Notes under the pieces: generated by a model
The model's database searches: none
What the model was told of the DNA's origin: nothing
The model's input: the letters and a program-made list of their open reading frames with translations, nothing else
In this document: in pieces, positions 37,524 to 49,604 of the stretch
Layout of the letters: each line of letters opens with the position of its first letter
Numbering within the stretch: the stretch's first letter is position 1
Source: Alisma plantago-aquatica
Lineage: Eukaryota; Streptophyta; Magnoliopsida; Alismatales; Alismataceae
Direction of reading: 5' to 3'
Assembly (NCBI GenBank): GCA_963693085.1
Contig: OY856412.1
Coordinates: forward strand, 1,127,448,244 to 1,127,512,243
Length of the DNA: 64,000 bases
Made by a program: the position numbers and the translations under genes

Positions 37524-40500
37524 CACTGAGACATGATCATAGATGTTCTCCAACTGAGGGATAGGTATGAGTACATTCATCCTCCCTAAACACTTGAATT
37601 CAAGATGACAAGCACCCTGCATACTCATCAGAATGCGCTCCAAGTTTTCCTTAGGAATACTCATTTCACCATCTGGAAAGTTCTGACACTAAGATGGATC
37701 TATGACACATGACACTGCATGATTAGAGTTTTACTTGATTAGTTATGCTAATTGGGTGAATTAAGGATGCATCAAACAAGTGTACATACAAATCCTAATT
37801 CATCTCTAGCACATATTAACATATAACAACTTCTGAAGATATAAAACATATGAAACTTATTGTTCCTCATCTTATCATTACATAGTACTATTCATTGCCA
37901 TTCATGAGACTACATTTGTCATCTTACTATCATAGGGTACAAATCCTTATCACAATATAATAGGGTATCAACACTTTTCAATATAAGAGGATTACACCTC
38001 ACTCAGGGCTCACTCATGCCCAAAGGTCATTAAGACCATCATATCATTCCTTGCAAGTTCATCATTATCTTTCCATGCCTTATAACAAGGCTCAATGAAT
38101 ATCACCACATATATGATGCACATGTTCAACAAGATATTACATTAAATAATTGAAAGATGTTTATAATGACAACATTGCAGGGTTATCTTAGCATTAAGAG
38201 CATTCCTTTATTATATCAACATATAAGGAATCTATATGATTGGTCATCATCACACTAACAATGTACAAGTTTACCATAATAAAGCATAAACCACAAAACT
38301 ATCATGATCACCAATTAACACATTAGAATTTTAACAAACATTAGAAAGTGTATTCTTTCATCATATCATACTGAGCTAAGCTAGATTAACCATCCTCATC
38401 TATTTGTATTAGGGATAGGCTCAACAAGATAAGTTACTTTACAAATAAGAACTCATACCCAATTCCTAACTAATGGCATCCCCATTGGATTATAGATGCA
38501 TAAGGTGAAGCATCGCCATCACATTCCATATGATCCTCAAGTATGAACCCACATATAACTCAAGCTGTAACCATTGGGTTATAGCATACTAGGGTTTCAA
38601 CAATAATAAGAGAGTACTCCATCATTCTATTAATCACTCAAGGAAGGTTGATTATGATTGATTCCCATCACCAAATTGCATTAGGGTTAAGGTATATCAA
38701 GCTATGTACCATTAGGTTTACATATTAACACAAAATGGTCATTATCCATTCTATTCATATATGAGTAAAGGTAATACTACCTTATTAAAGGTAAATCTCC
38801 ATCGGTTCAAACAACATGAAACCATACCAACATACCACAAGCACCAACCTAGAATCATTTGATTATTTAGAGTGCAAAACCATTGGTTGCTTACATAAGC
38901 AAAAACCCTAAATAAACCACCTATAAAGTCATTGAGTTGTGACTAGAAAGAGGCATCATCTAACTATAGACCTCCTTTTATTAGTAACATAAAGGGTACC
39001 ATTAATTGTAGGGATGAAACCCACCATCGAACATGAGGGTAAAGTCCACCATCAGTTGTATGTTTAAAGAAAACCATCAATGGTCAACAAATAGGCCCAT
39101 TAAAAGTCACATATAATACTATGGGATTCATTCTAATCCGTTGGATGCTGAAGCATCCAATCTCATTCATTGGACCAGGTTCATTATTCAAAACCATCAA
39201 TTGAGTATAAGTCTAAACATTGAATTAATTGCATCAAGAAACCATTTGTTTAGGTCTTAATTGAAGATACATTTATATCCTTGACTCACCAAAAGTTATG
39301 ATGACCTAATCTACCATCTGTCATGACCAATTCTATCACCATTGGTTGATAGGAGCTCTACTATCATTTTCCACCATTAGTGTTGAGTTAATGTCACCAT
39401 TGATTGACACCATCATTAGGGAACCAAACCATTGATCATTGAGATTATAAAAGATCCTAACACTGACATAAGGTGTGGCCATTAGTTCACACCATCATTC
39501 ATCACCCTTCATCACCCCCATCGATCATAATGAAGACAACACCATCGAGTCATGTGTTAGAGAATAAATCAGCCTAGAAACCCTAATATCTACCATTGGT
39601 TGATATGTTCTTAGCATCATCGGTTGTCAACTGACCTGATCCAAGTCATCTTCTACCTAGGAAGAACGTACACATGATTATAGGTTCATCCAGAATTGGA
39701 AACAGAATAGGGAACATCATAAAAATCGAAATCCAAGTCAAGCATAGCTTTTTAGTGCATGGATCATCATTTTAAAGAAAGAACATGAGCTGGCAAACTT
39801 ATGGTAAGTAATAAACATGGAGAAAATTATAAAACTTTCATCAAGGATTATGAACATTCTTCTAATAGAAATAAATTCTACACAGGTAGGGTAGAAAACC
39901 CAAGCATAAGATTTAAACTCAGCCGTCTAGCACCTTTCTCCACCAAAGAAGCAAATCCTAAGCACAAGGGGAAAGAAAGGTAGGGTTTTTGAGCTTTAGA
40001 GCAATTTCTACCATGGAGCAACAAGGCTCCGACCTGAAGAAATGTAGGAGGAAGAAGAACAGAGAAAGAAATGGAGGAAAGATAGAGATACTTGATGCGC
40101 GCCTCAGATGATACCAAGACTAACTAGCAAAAGACGATGCCAGAAAGCTTGACTCCCTGAGGGGTTGGGGTAGCTGTGGGTTATTACACCAATCCAATAG
40201 AGAAATGGAAGGATGCAACATCCAAAAGACTGAACTCACATGTTCTTTCAAATTTATAATTGATTACCCAAACCAGGCTCTATCACTAACACTATAATAC
40301 TTCACCCGCAAGTGCACGGGATCGTATTGCAGTATAGGTGATGGTGAGTCAGGGGTCGATCCACAGAGAAGGAGGGGGCACTAAAGTGTAACTAGTTAGC
40401 TAAGTTCCTGATGTAGAGAGTAGGGTTGTTAGGGTTTAAAGGTTGGTTTGGGATGATTAAGCTATGTTTCATGCAAGGAAAGAAAGCAAACCAGTTAAAA

Positions 40501-41753
40501 ATTAAGTTAACCCTAAGCTAGCAATGCTATGTGAATTAAAACCAAAGAGTAAGAAAGAGAATGAACTACACTATGTTATCAAACTAAGTTACCCTAAATG
40601 ATCAAGTGATCAATTTAAGAGTCTAAGTCAAAGATGAGACAAACAAAGAACAATTAACTAAAGAGAGAAACAAGATTACCATGCAAGAGTTAACTAAGCA
40701 AGATGGTGGTTTAAGAAATGATTAAGGTAGGTGGGCCATTTGGGGAAATGACCCTAGATATTAGTTGGGGGAAACATATCATGAAAACTTAGTCATTCAT
40801 TTTAGGTTATCAAACCAAAAAAAGAGTCATATGCAATTGAATTACCCTACACTATTGATTGGCCATGGATAGCATAAGGTGTGTGAAGGGGAACTACACC
40901 CTTACATCCTCTATCTAGCCTCATGAGGCTCAATTGGATCAAGGTGTAGGTGAAATTGCAATTGGATTGACTAATATAGGTTTCTAGAGTAAGAGTTTGT
41001 AGTGAAATAGAGGGTCAAAGGTAGGATTAGAGGATGAAGATGAGGGTGTTTCACCTCATGTCACTCCCTAACTAGATTTTTGGAAACCCTAGTCAATTTT
41101 TCTAATCGCTCTTACACTAGCTACTTAGATCTCACCCTAAGGATTAGAAAGAAGGAATGAGTATGGGAAAATAGAGGGTTAGCTAGGTATCCACTAGTTG
41201 GACCTAGGAGCCAAATCTAAGATAGCCATACAAATTCATTCTTCTCTAGAGCCTAAGGGTTTTCAAGCACATAAAAGCATACAAATCATAAAATTCATCA
41301 TAAATCATAGGGAATTAAAATGGGAAACAAGTTAAAAGTAGAAAGCAACCATCATAGAATGAAATTATAGAGTTTACAAAATATATTTCCCCAATATGAT
41401 ATCGAAGTATCATTTTAAGCCCAAACAGCCCACAACAAGGGGCTTAGCTACACATATTGAAAGAAATGACAAAAGAAGGGGTGAAGAAGAGAGATGTAGC
41501 CATAGGAGCTCGTGGAAGTCCTTCTTATTTCACCTTCTTGCTTTATCTTGAGATTTACCTCCCTCCAAGGATAGAAATGGCATGATAAGGTGGGGTTTGG
41601 TGGCAAAAACCCTAGAAAGCTAGGGGTTTTTGTGTGGAAATGGAGTGGAAATGAGTAGGGGTAGGTGAGAGCACTTGAATGCTCTTGGAGTAGGTAAGGT
41701 GGAGTAATGGAGGCTGGGGGAAGCTAACCCTCGTGCTCTATCCACCACCCATG

Positions 41754-41761
41754 TATATATA
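41754..41761 (-). promoter_or_regulatory. TATA-like box of the 2.57-kb solo LTR
   Basis: TATATATA on the minus strand within a short inverted context (ccaccac...gtggtgg). It lies about 900 bp from the LTR 5' end, downstream of the palindrome cluster. Confidence 0.45.
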
Positions 41762-41829
41762 GGTGGTGGGAGAAGCACTAGGGTAAGTAGGGGCAAAGTA
41801 GGAAATGTAGTGAAAAAAGGTAGGTTTGG

Positions 41830-42345
41830 GTGGTCACCACGACCATGGTGGGGGTAGGGTGGAATGGTCGTGGGCCTTAGGAATGGCCGTGGTGTCTGAG
41901 GTTGTGTGGTAGAAGGCTAAGTGTAGTGGGTACGGACGTGGCGGAGTGCCACGATCGTGGTGTGAGGGAGGTAGCACGGCCGTGCTGGGTACCACAGCCG
42001 TGTTGGGTCGATTCACCATGGGCATGCTATCCTTGGAGGTCGTGTTGACTTTAGCTTGCCACAGTCGTGGCGGGTGGGCATGACCATGGCCAATCACGTG
42101 TAAATTGGGCCAACTCAATGGATCGTTCATCTAAATAAATCAATTAAATAGCCATGACCATGGCGGGAGGCCACGACCGTGCTGGAGTAGTTGTGCCACT
42201 GTTGTGCTGCTGGCCACAACCGTGCCATCTTCAATGGCCATGACTATGCTGATGGCCATGGCCAAGGAATTTCATATGCAAATTTGATGAATTCTCTTTT
42301 ATCTTTGAGATTTAATTCCCCACGGCCGTAGTGGATGACCACGAC
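41830..42345. repeat. Cluster of CACGGCCGTG-type palindromes in solo LTR
   Basis: More than a dozen words of the form ccacga(c/t)c(g/a)tgg or cacggccgtg lie within 515 bp. Perfect palindromes include agcacggccgtgct (41973-41986) and ccacgatcgtgg (41949-41960). They sit in the presumed U3 upstream of the TATA-like box. Confidence 0.8.
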
Positions 42346-43430
42346 CATTTTGGACTTCTTCCTTCTGGTTCCAACTTGAATAATCTTCAGTTGATTTCCT
42401 CTAAGCTTGGATTGGTCCTTGTGCATCCAAGGATGGATGGGGGAAGATTAGGACATAATCCTTGAGTCTCAGAACCCAAAGAAGTCCTTCATCTACTTCC
42501 TTGCATCAAAGCATGCAGAAGTGCCCTAAAAACACATATGAGGATACATAAGTGCATTTGACAATGAATTCCAAATTGGGGAGATATAGTTGCATTCTAA
42601 CATATTTGGATGTGTTTAAGATGCAAAATGACACAAGATTTAGCCATAAAATAGGGCTACATCAATACTTACTTGTTTAGGTCAAGATCACTAGAAGGAA
42701 GCTTTAAAACCCTAAAAGAGAGCAAAATGAAACCCTAGGAGCTTCCACCCAGAAGGTCGGGACCTTCTTCTTCCTTGGAAAGGTCCTCCGTAGCTAAATA
42801 GAGAGGGAACGAGGTTATTAGAAGGAGGGAAGTGTTATAGAGCAAAATTTTCATTTGGAAGCTTAAAAATAGATATATAAAGCTTGAGGATAAGGGAGAG
42901 AAGAAGCATAAGGCGTCTAAAAGCTCTCCATGCATCTATGGCCTTAAACTATTATGAATATACAAGAAGCCACACAAGTAGCTACCCCACCATTCATAGA
43001 GACCTTATTAGCCCTCCTTTTTCGAATTTCCAAGCCAATCAAATAAATTATTGGTTGATAGCTCCTAAAGGTAGCTCATCCAAAAAGGGGTAAACCCTAA
43101 AATACCCTTGAGGAAAAACACCTCCAAACTAAGGTTCATCTACGTGCCCCTTGGCCCAAAAAGCTCAAGAATTATAATATAACATCTAAGGAACATAATT
43201 CATGTCAAAAAATTGCAAGGAAAACCTCCCTATTGGGTAAATTGCAAAAAAGTCCAAAACGTGTATAAAATTGCATAACTTGCACAAACAATGTTCAAAT
43301 TGGACCAAACTTGATACTTAAGCTTGTCTTATAATTCCAAAGCACATCAAAAGGTTATATAAAGGTTCTAAGAATTCAATTTTAATGATTAAGTATGTTC
43401 AATACTTTAAGAAATGTCAGGGGTCTCTCA

Positions 43431-44880
43431 TATTAGATGCTACATGACATTGTTTTTTTGACCATATAATTAAAAGAATTAGTGGGAAAGACAAGAAAAT
43501 AAAACAAGCTATTGAACTCAAAAGATAGATAATTACAAGTGGAAGTGGATGAAAGCACATATCTTATCCACACTAGAATGTTATCCCCAAATCATGCCGC
43601 ACTTCGTCCCTAACACACAATAGATGGAAGTACAATTTTTTCATTATAGCTAATGACTAAGACATTTCAAATGTCTCTAAAGAAGCATGATCAACCTTTG
43701 ATGCTTTGTGCAGGAGATTAATTGGAAACAAAGGGGAAGATGTAAATGCCATTCTAGAAAGGAGCGTGGAATCAGGAAAAAATTTAGAGGGGGAGGAAGT
43801 GGAAATTGCAAGTCGACCAATGATAGAATGTTAGATGGGAAGGAAACAGATGATAAAGGGTGAAATCTGGGGTCCAATAGTGACTAGTGGGCAATTTCTC
43901 TAGCCCTATCTAGCCTAACGTGTGCTGAGAGTAGAGGCACGAAAACGCATGGCACATATGGGTAGGATGAAGCAGTTTTGCGGGTATGGCTCAAGTGGTT
44001 ACTTTTCGCCTTTAGGAAATAATCTACTTGCATGGGACTTAGCCGAAAAGTATTTACTTGAATATGAAAGAGTGGAGGGAATTTTTCCACGGTTTTTGTA
44101 ATTGTAGTCAACTTGTACTTAAAATATTTGACAAAAATTAAATACATCTTCTTTAGTTACATATATGATATTTGTAAGGAAATGTGTGTTTTAGCTACAT
44201 AAATAAAAAATGTAAGTACACTGATAATAGCCAAATCATACTTTTTTTGTAGTCATGAGAATTTTTATATTTATCATGTAATGGTTATATAATCTATTTT
44301 TATGCAATGAATATAACCATTTTTATATCCCCTTTGAAGTGAATGCAAATGTATGCTTTGTCTCGATGTTTTAAATGTTGTACAAGTGGGGTGTTAGATT
44401 AATGTATCAGAGAAAAAAATATAGTTGGTGACCAAGCTTTTCTCATGTAGGTTTAACGTCCGTCCCTTAATGATTGAGGACATATGTATGGAGGGCATCA
44501 AGTCAGGGATTTAGAATGTATATTTCTTAGTTTTGAAGAATGTGTAGTGGTAGAATCCCTAAAAATAACTACAAGTCTATAAGTTTATGTGAGAACACAT
44601 GTATTAGAAATAATAGTTTATCTAATTTATCTTCTTGGTATTAACTCCATATAACTGGTAGCATGTCCTTGTGGTTCTAAAATCCCTTTGCAGAAATAGT
44701 CCTCATTATTCATGTCATTTCCAAGAACTTCATTACACTCAGAAAGTCATTGCAAAAGTCCATAACCTCCCTAGCCGCATAACCCTCAATAATACTCCCT
44801 TCAAACTGGTAACAGTTTCGAACATCACCTTTAAAAACACTCATGTACCATTCAAAAGGATACATCCAATGCAAGAAAAA
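43431..44880. other. Unassigned sequence between LTR blocks
   Basis: AT-rich, no convincing gene, RNA or terminus. Starts with tatt, matching the left flank of LARD-A. Confidence 0.45.
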
Positions 44881-45458
44881 TGGTTTATAAGGGCCCTGAC
44901 ATGGGTTTTAGGATAACCCTATTTGTTTTGCTTAAATAAGTTTCTTAGAACTTTAAAATAATCCTCTGAGGTGTTTTTTTTATCATGTGACATGCTTATG
45001 TTTCAAGTTTGATTCTGTTTGAATGTTTGTTGAGCAATGTTTGCTCATTTTGGACCAAAGTGCAATTTACCAAAGATGAGGGGTTACTTCAGAATATTTC
45101 ACATGATGAGTGTGTCCTTAGATATTTAGCATAATAAGAGATAGAATGATGCTATGGGGCACCTTGTGGAAAGCCTAAGTTCCAAGTTGAGCATGTGTAG
45201 ATGATGCTTGTGCTTTATGTATTAGTTTTGGTGTAGATTGAAATTTACCCAAAGTGAAGGGTTAATATGCAATTTTCCATCTCTAGAGTGTTCCTTCCCT
45301 CTCTTAGAATATTATAGAGGAGAGAGGATGAGGTGGGTGCCTTGTTTTGATCTTGGTTGTGTGGTTACTTTTGGTGATATATGGATCACATGTGTGAGAT
45401 GTGTCTTGCACTTAGATGGGCTATCTCAGGTTAGAGAACCTTGAAGAGGCTGCCTATC

Positions 45459-45612
45459 GGTTTGTGGGTGTGTGGGGTTGTTCCTATAGGTTTGTGAATG
45501 TGTGGGGTTATTCCTATTGGTTTGTGAGTGTGTGGGGTTGTGCCTATTGGTTTGTGAGTGTGTGGAGTATGCTCTATCAGTTTGGGAGTATGTTGGGTTT
45601 TCCCATATCGAT
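45459..45612. repeat. 30-bp minisatellite, five units
   Basis: Units start ggtttgtgagtgtgtgg and end near cctatt. The last two are more diverged. It causes periodic short open frames on both strands that are not genes. Confidence 0.9.
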
Positions 45613-45799
45613 TTGTGAAGGATGTAGAGATTTGTCATATCCACCATGATCTTGGAAGGAGACCAAGAGGATGAGATCTAACCTTGATCATATCTCCATG
45701 ACTTTCATTGTTGCATGTGGCCCCTTTCTCGTGGATAAGTGTCACCTAAGCTCCTAAGATGATGACACCTCTCCATTGATCTTTCTTCCTTCCCTCAAG

Positions 45800-45806
45800 T
45801 ATAAAA
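45800..45806 (+). promoter_or_regulatory. TATA-like box in LTR C1
   Basis: tataaaa followed by C-rich sequence and 'cacacaagtaaacc', a plausible LTR transcription start zone in plus orientation. Confidence 0.5.
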
Positions 45807-46048
45807 CCCCTGCCCCCTTCACACAAGTAAACCATTTTCATCCATCCTTGCTCCTCTCCTCTTGGTGAATGATCTTGAAAGATTAAGGAGTTAGAGGAAG
45901 CCCCATGGAGCTTGGGAGGTCGATTTCCTTGCTCATGGTGATTTCTTGTTCAATTCCCATCTTGGTGAGTTATGTTTCTTTGATAGATATTTGTTTGAGC
46001 TCTCTTATCCATCTTCTTCTTCCACTCTCAGACATGGATCATACCTTG

Positions 46049-46939
46049 TAAGAAGGTTGTTTGGGACGTGGTTCTATCTCCTTATTTCCTTCTTCTTGAG
46101 CTATCATAACCATGGCATCTTCTTCTTATTTCTTGAGGTGATGATGAAATTGAGTTGGGACTCTTGATGGATCATCTTCAAGTTTAGAAATATGTGCTTT
46201 GGAGCTTTGATCATGGAAGCTTGAACTCTTGATGGAGACCTTCTTAAGATGGATTATATAACACTTAACCTCCTTTATTATATCACCCTTTATATGCTTA
46301 AGTTTTTCTTCATCTCTAGATCGTGTGCCCCTTATATGTTGGTAGTTAGTGCCTTGTTTTGTGGATTGTTTTGATGAAAGAACTCTGTTTAAGTTGTTGC
46401 TCATGTTTTGCTCTTTCTTGCATTGTTAAGTAAATGGACCGGTGACCAAGTTTCCTAAGGTTGAAGATGACTAAGTCGACACTTAGGGGGTGAATGGTCA
46501 TCATGACTCATGACGCTTAAACCAACAAAACCTGTCACAAGTCATCATGACTTGGGAGTACTTAGGCCGATATGTTTGGATAAATGCTAAATCGTCATGC
46601 CCTAGAAGGTGCCCAAACTGATATTAATGGTTTGGCCAACATACCTTGATGAGAAGTTAACCCATCATGCTCTATAGGTGCTTAAATCTATGTTTTGCTA
46701 AACCAATAAGTTTGATGGTTGTCACTCGACATGCCCTAGATGGGATTAAACTAATATGCCTTGTTAGCCCGTCATGACCTTGAGGACATCTTGTATGAGC
46801 TGGTCTGTTTGAGTGTTAAGTCGTGATTCCCTTGATGATGCAAGAGGTTGGCATGACCTAACCATAACCCTAACCCTAAGCAACCTATCACACTATGTGA
46901 TTCCCGACACACCATGTGTTTCCCGTCACGAATGGTGAT
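46049..46939 (+). repeat. 0.9-kb direct repeat, left copy
   Basis: Aligns with 49618-50511 at roughly 88% by eye, including 'gaggtgatgatgaaa', 'catcttcaagtt' and 'taaccataaccctaaccc'. The copies bracket the Copia-like fragment. Confidence 0.85.
46865..46879. repeat. Short telomere-like run
   Basis: taaccctaaccctaa, two CCCTAA units, repeated at about 50427-50441 in the paired segment. Far too short for a telomere or telomeric relic. Confidence 0.6.
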
Positions 46940-48144
46940 TGTTGGTATAGTATGCCTAGAGAGCCAATCATGTGATGATTGCAATGAGGAATATGATACT
47001 TGATTTGATAATGATAAAGGTAATTCTATCTATTATGTTTGTCTCAGTCATGAGATGATGATACATACATGATAGATGTCTAAAGAATGATGTGACTCGA
47101 TGAAATATGTCTTTAGGTTGAGGACCTGAACAATGAGACCATATGTATGATAAGAGTACATACATTATTGTTATGTCCCTAGTCAGATGTTACTGTGGAA
47201 GTAAAATAGACAACAATAATACATAAGACTAGAGTGTTTGTTGACTAATGACGTAGTCTCATTAGTCATGATATATGATATCAAGTCAAGCACACAAATA
47301 TATGTTAGAGAACAATATATTAGACAGACCCACTATGAGAGTGATACATGGATACCATGGAATGGAAGTCACAATCATGTCTCATAGTGATAGTGGTGAT
47401 AGTGGTTCCTAGACCTGATATCACTGCATTCATCACATGTCGTTGGGTACACTTTGACATCATAAAATGTATTCCTGAAACACAGGTGTTATAAAGGTGA
47501 TGATTGGGTGACTTTGACACATGGGGTTTTGACTGTGAGTGATAGATATGGAATTTGTCCCTCCTACAAGGAGTATGACATCTAGGGCTCCTTGATAAGA
47601 GAGACTGAGAAATGTATGGCCATACTCATGTGATTCAATATATGATATGTGAACTCACATGCATCTCAGACAGTCTGCTCAGAGGTCAAGGAATATGGAT
47701 TGAATGTTGAAGAGGATGATGTTCCATACCTCGAGTTCAATCTGAATGCTCAATGACAAAGGAACTATACGATCACGGTAACACTAATCACACATTGTAG
47801 GTTGAAAGTTGTTATCCAACTTTCCTTTTCACTTAGGTAGCACTGATGTGTGACGGTAGCACTGAAGTGTGACTAGGCACCACTCTTTTCTTGTGAAGTC
47901 ATAAGTGAGTTATGGACTTTCACTGCCAACGTGAAATGTGACCTATAGGGTCACACACATAGGATTAACTTGGAAGAGGAGTTCATCTATGAATGATGTT
48001 TAGATTGATTAGTAAAGTGTTTAGGTACTCAATTAAACATTCAATCAATATACTTGACTTAGAATCATCAAGTTCAAGTGTTGAACCAATTGATTAGAGT
48101 GTCAGATTTATTGAGAACTGCATTGACTGAGTTTTTCACAACCT

Positions 48145-48505
48145 GGATCACCAACCGACCGGTTCACTGGGTGAATTGACCGATCATGGTCAGTGAGATG
48201 ATCGGTTCTCATTGGTGAACTGATCGGTTCACATGGACCAACAGAGCATTTGTTGGTTTTCCTGGTTTGTGAGAAAAAAAGTTCGTTTCACTTGTTCAAT
48301 TTGATTGGGACAAGAATTAATCATTGCATTAATTAGAAATGAATAAAGAAAGTCAATTGGAGGAAAGTCTGGGAAGTGAAATGACCGGTTCACTAAGTGA
48401 ACCGACCAGTTCACACTCCTAACTGACCGGTTCAAAAGTGAACCGATCGACTCACATAGCCAAATGACCAGTTGAGTTGTGAAACGACCTGTTCGTCTGT
48501 CACAG
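48145..48505. repeat. Cluster of GAACCGATCGGTTC-type words
   Basis: About ten words such as gaccggttcac, tgatcggttc, gtgaaccga and gaccagttcac in both orientations within 360 bp, several adjacent as near-palindromes. They lie 70-430 bp upstream of the TATA box, in the presumed U3. Confidence 0.8.
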
Positions 48506-48576
48506 TATAATCAGTTCATGGAAAATCCAGACCCTTCTACTCTCGCATAGACTAGGAACCCTGGCCCTGGCCTCTA

Positions 48577-48586
48577 CTATAAATAG
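48577..48586 (+). promoter_or_regulatory. TATA box of the Copia-like LTR
   Basis: ctataaatag after a GC-rich stretch, followed by agaggggtacatgggg and 'acacacaactcaaaa', typical of a plant LTR core promoter and start region. Confidence 0.7.
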
Positions 48587-49122
48587 AGGGGTACATGGGG
48601 CTTCTTAGAACACACAACTCAAAACATCAGTTGCTCTGCAAAGTTGTTGTCCTCTCTGGTTGTGGTAACCAAGAGAGCCCAAGCAAGTGCTACCTGACTA
48701 GGGAGGCACAGTGAGGGAAAGACAACTGTAGGATGACAACTGGTGGTGGGAGAGTGTGTCAATGACTAGTACGCAGACAGAGGGGGATGACTCCTAGTTT
48801 TCTTTAGGACAGGATGACTAGAGTTCCCGGTGGTTTGTGTAGACTATCTATAGAGGTGGGAGATTTCTTCCGCTCAGGAGGACGATGGTCAACCACAGTC
48901 CGAGTCAAGGACATGAGTTGCACAAACACCGTTGAAGACTAGGTGGTTGAAGACCGCACTAGCTGTGAGGTATTGTCACTAAGCAAGCCTCAGGAATAGG
49001 TACACCTTGCTAAAACCATATTTCTTATTGCATAGTTTTTGATGTGATCTGATGGTTATAGGTTTGTGGTTAGATAAAAAAATTTTGTTTCCACTGCCTA
49101 TATGTCTCACAAAACCCATCAG

Positions 49123-49135
49123 TGGTATCAGAGCC
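49123..49135 (+). promoter_or_regulatory. Primer-binding site of the Copia-like element
   Basis: TGGTATCAGAGCC, perfect complement of the initiator tRNA-Met 3' end, one base past the LTR terminus. Confidence 0.92.
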
Positions 49136-49604
49136 ACATTAACATACTATGTTTTAGGATTAATCGATATGATCGGTTTTTGGTTTTTCACTGTTTATTT
49201 AGTGCATGTGATGCGAATACTTAAACTGGCTAATATGCACATCCAATTAAACAACACAAATCCCAATATACATATATGATATGGTATATATATGCAATCA
49301 ATACGCGTTTCCCCAAAATGGTTTTGATGGTGGATGTGTAGCATGATTATGGCCTATAAACCCCTATGTGTGTTCTTGGTTGGTTGTGATTGTTTGCATC
49401 TCGGTCTGCCTACCGAGTCCTTTCTTCTATCCCGATGTAACTCGAGATAACTCGAGTCTTCTCTTCTACCTTTTCTCCCCCTGAATGTAACTCGAGGTTT
49501 CCCAAAGAGATATGTAAAGTAGGATAGTTTATTTCCTATTATGTTGAAGAATGGCGGGAACTCAGATGAGCATTTGGAGGACTAAGATGACCGTATCATG
49601 GAGC

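Larger units (their letters stand above)
40093..42664 (-). mobile_element. 2.57-kb solo LTR inserted in LARD-A LTR
   Basis: Termini TGATG...CATCA with a perfect 5-bp target duplication atact (40088-40092 and 42665-42669). The uninterrupted equivalent is at about 32820 in the left LTR. A block containing cgcaagtgcacggg and gtcgatccacagag near the left end resembles the 3' region of plant Tat/Ogre-type Gypsy LTRs, which together with a TATATATA box implies minus orientation. No internal region or second LTR, so it is a solo LTR left by recombination. Confidence 0.85.
9353..43430 (-). mobile_element. LARD-A: giant non-coding LTR retroelement with nested insertions
   Basis: Two long direct repeats, 9353-33594 and 36002-43430, run in parallel once four insertions are removed, giving LTRs of about 4859 and 4852 bp. 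Both have termini TGAGA...TCTCA. Between them is a 2.4-kb internal region with a tRNA-Met-like primer-binding site beside the right LTR, so the element reads on the minus strand. The four bases tatt flank both sides. Its uninterrupted length would be about 12.1 kb. No gag or pol frame survives, as in LARDs (large retrotransposon derivatives). The family is probably Ty3/Gypsy-derived, because its internal ends match LARD-B, which carries a Gypsy-type gag. The LTRs have diverged more than those of LARD-B, as expected for the older host of nested insertions. Confidence 0.85.
36002..43430 (-). repeat. LARD-A 5' LTR (right), split by one insertion
   Basis: Aligns in order with the left LTR and lacks its three insertions, so it supplies their empty sites near 37418, 38395 and 38888. 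It is interrupted by a 2.57-kb solo LTR at 40093-42664. After removing that insertion and its duplicated TSD the length is 4852 bp. Confidence 0.87.
44881..46939 (+). mobile_element. LTR 5' portion of a LARD relative (C1)
   Basis: The first 500 bp parallel the start of the LARD-B LTR read on its own strand: 'ccctgacatggg...taaccct', then 'catgcttatgtttcaagtttg', then 'ttggaccaaagtgcaatttacc' and a 'gaggggtta' block. It contains a minisatellite (45459-45612) and a TATA-like box at 45800. It stops at the Copia-like insertion at 46940. Confidence 0.65.
46940..49604 (+). mobile_element. Copia-like 5' LTR with primer-binding site, truncated
   Basis: A probable LTR of 2182 bp (46940-49121) starts TGTTGGTATAG and ends CCCATCA. 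It is followed after one base by a perfect tRNA-Met primer-binding site and about 480 bp of internal sequence without a gag frame. A TATA box (48577) and a downstream leader support plus orientation. Termini and primer site fit plant Ty1/Copia elements, but no coding domain confirms this. The 3' part is missing; the junction at about 49605 passes straight into another copy of the flanking LTR. Confidence 0.6.

Noticed and set aside
45416..45649. Periodic W/Y/V-rich frame as a repeat protein
   Set aside because: It is translation of a 30-bp minisatellite (a multiple of three), also open on the opposite strand; located in an LTR.
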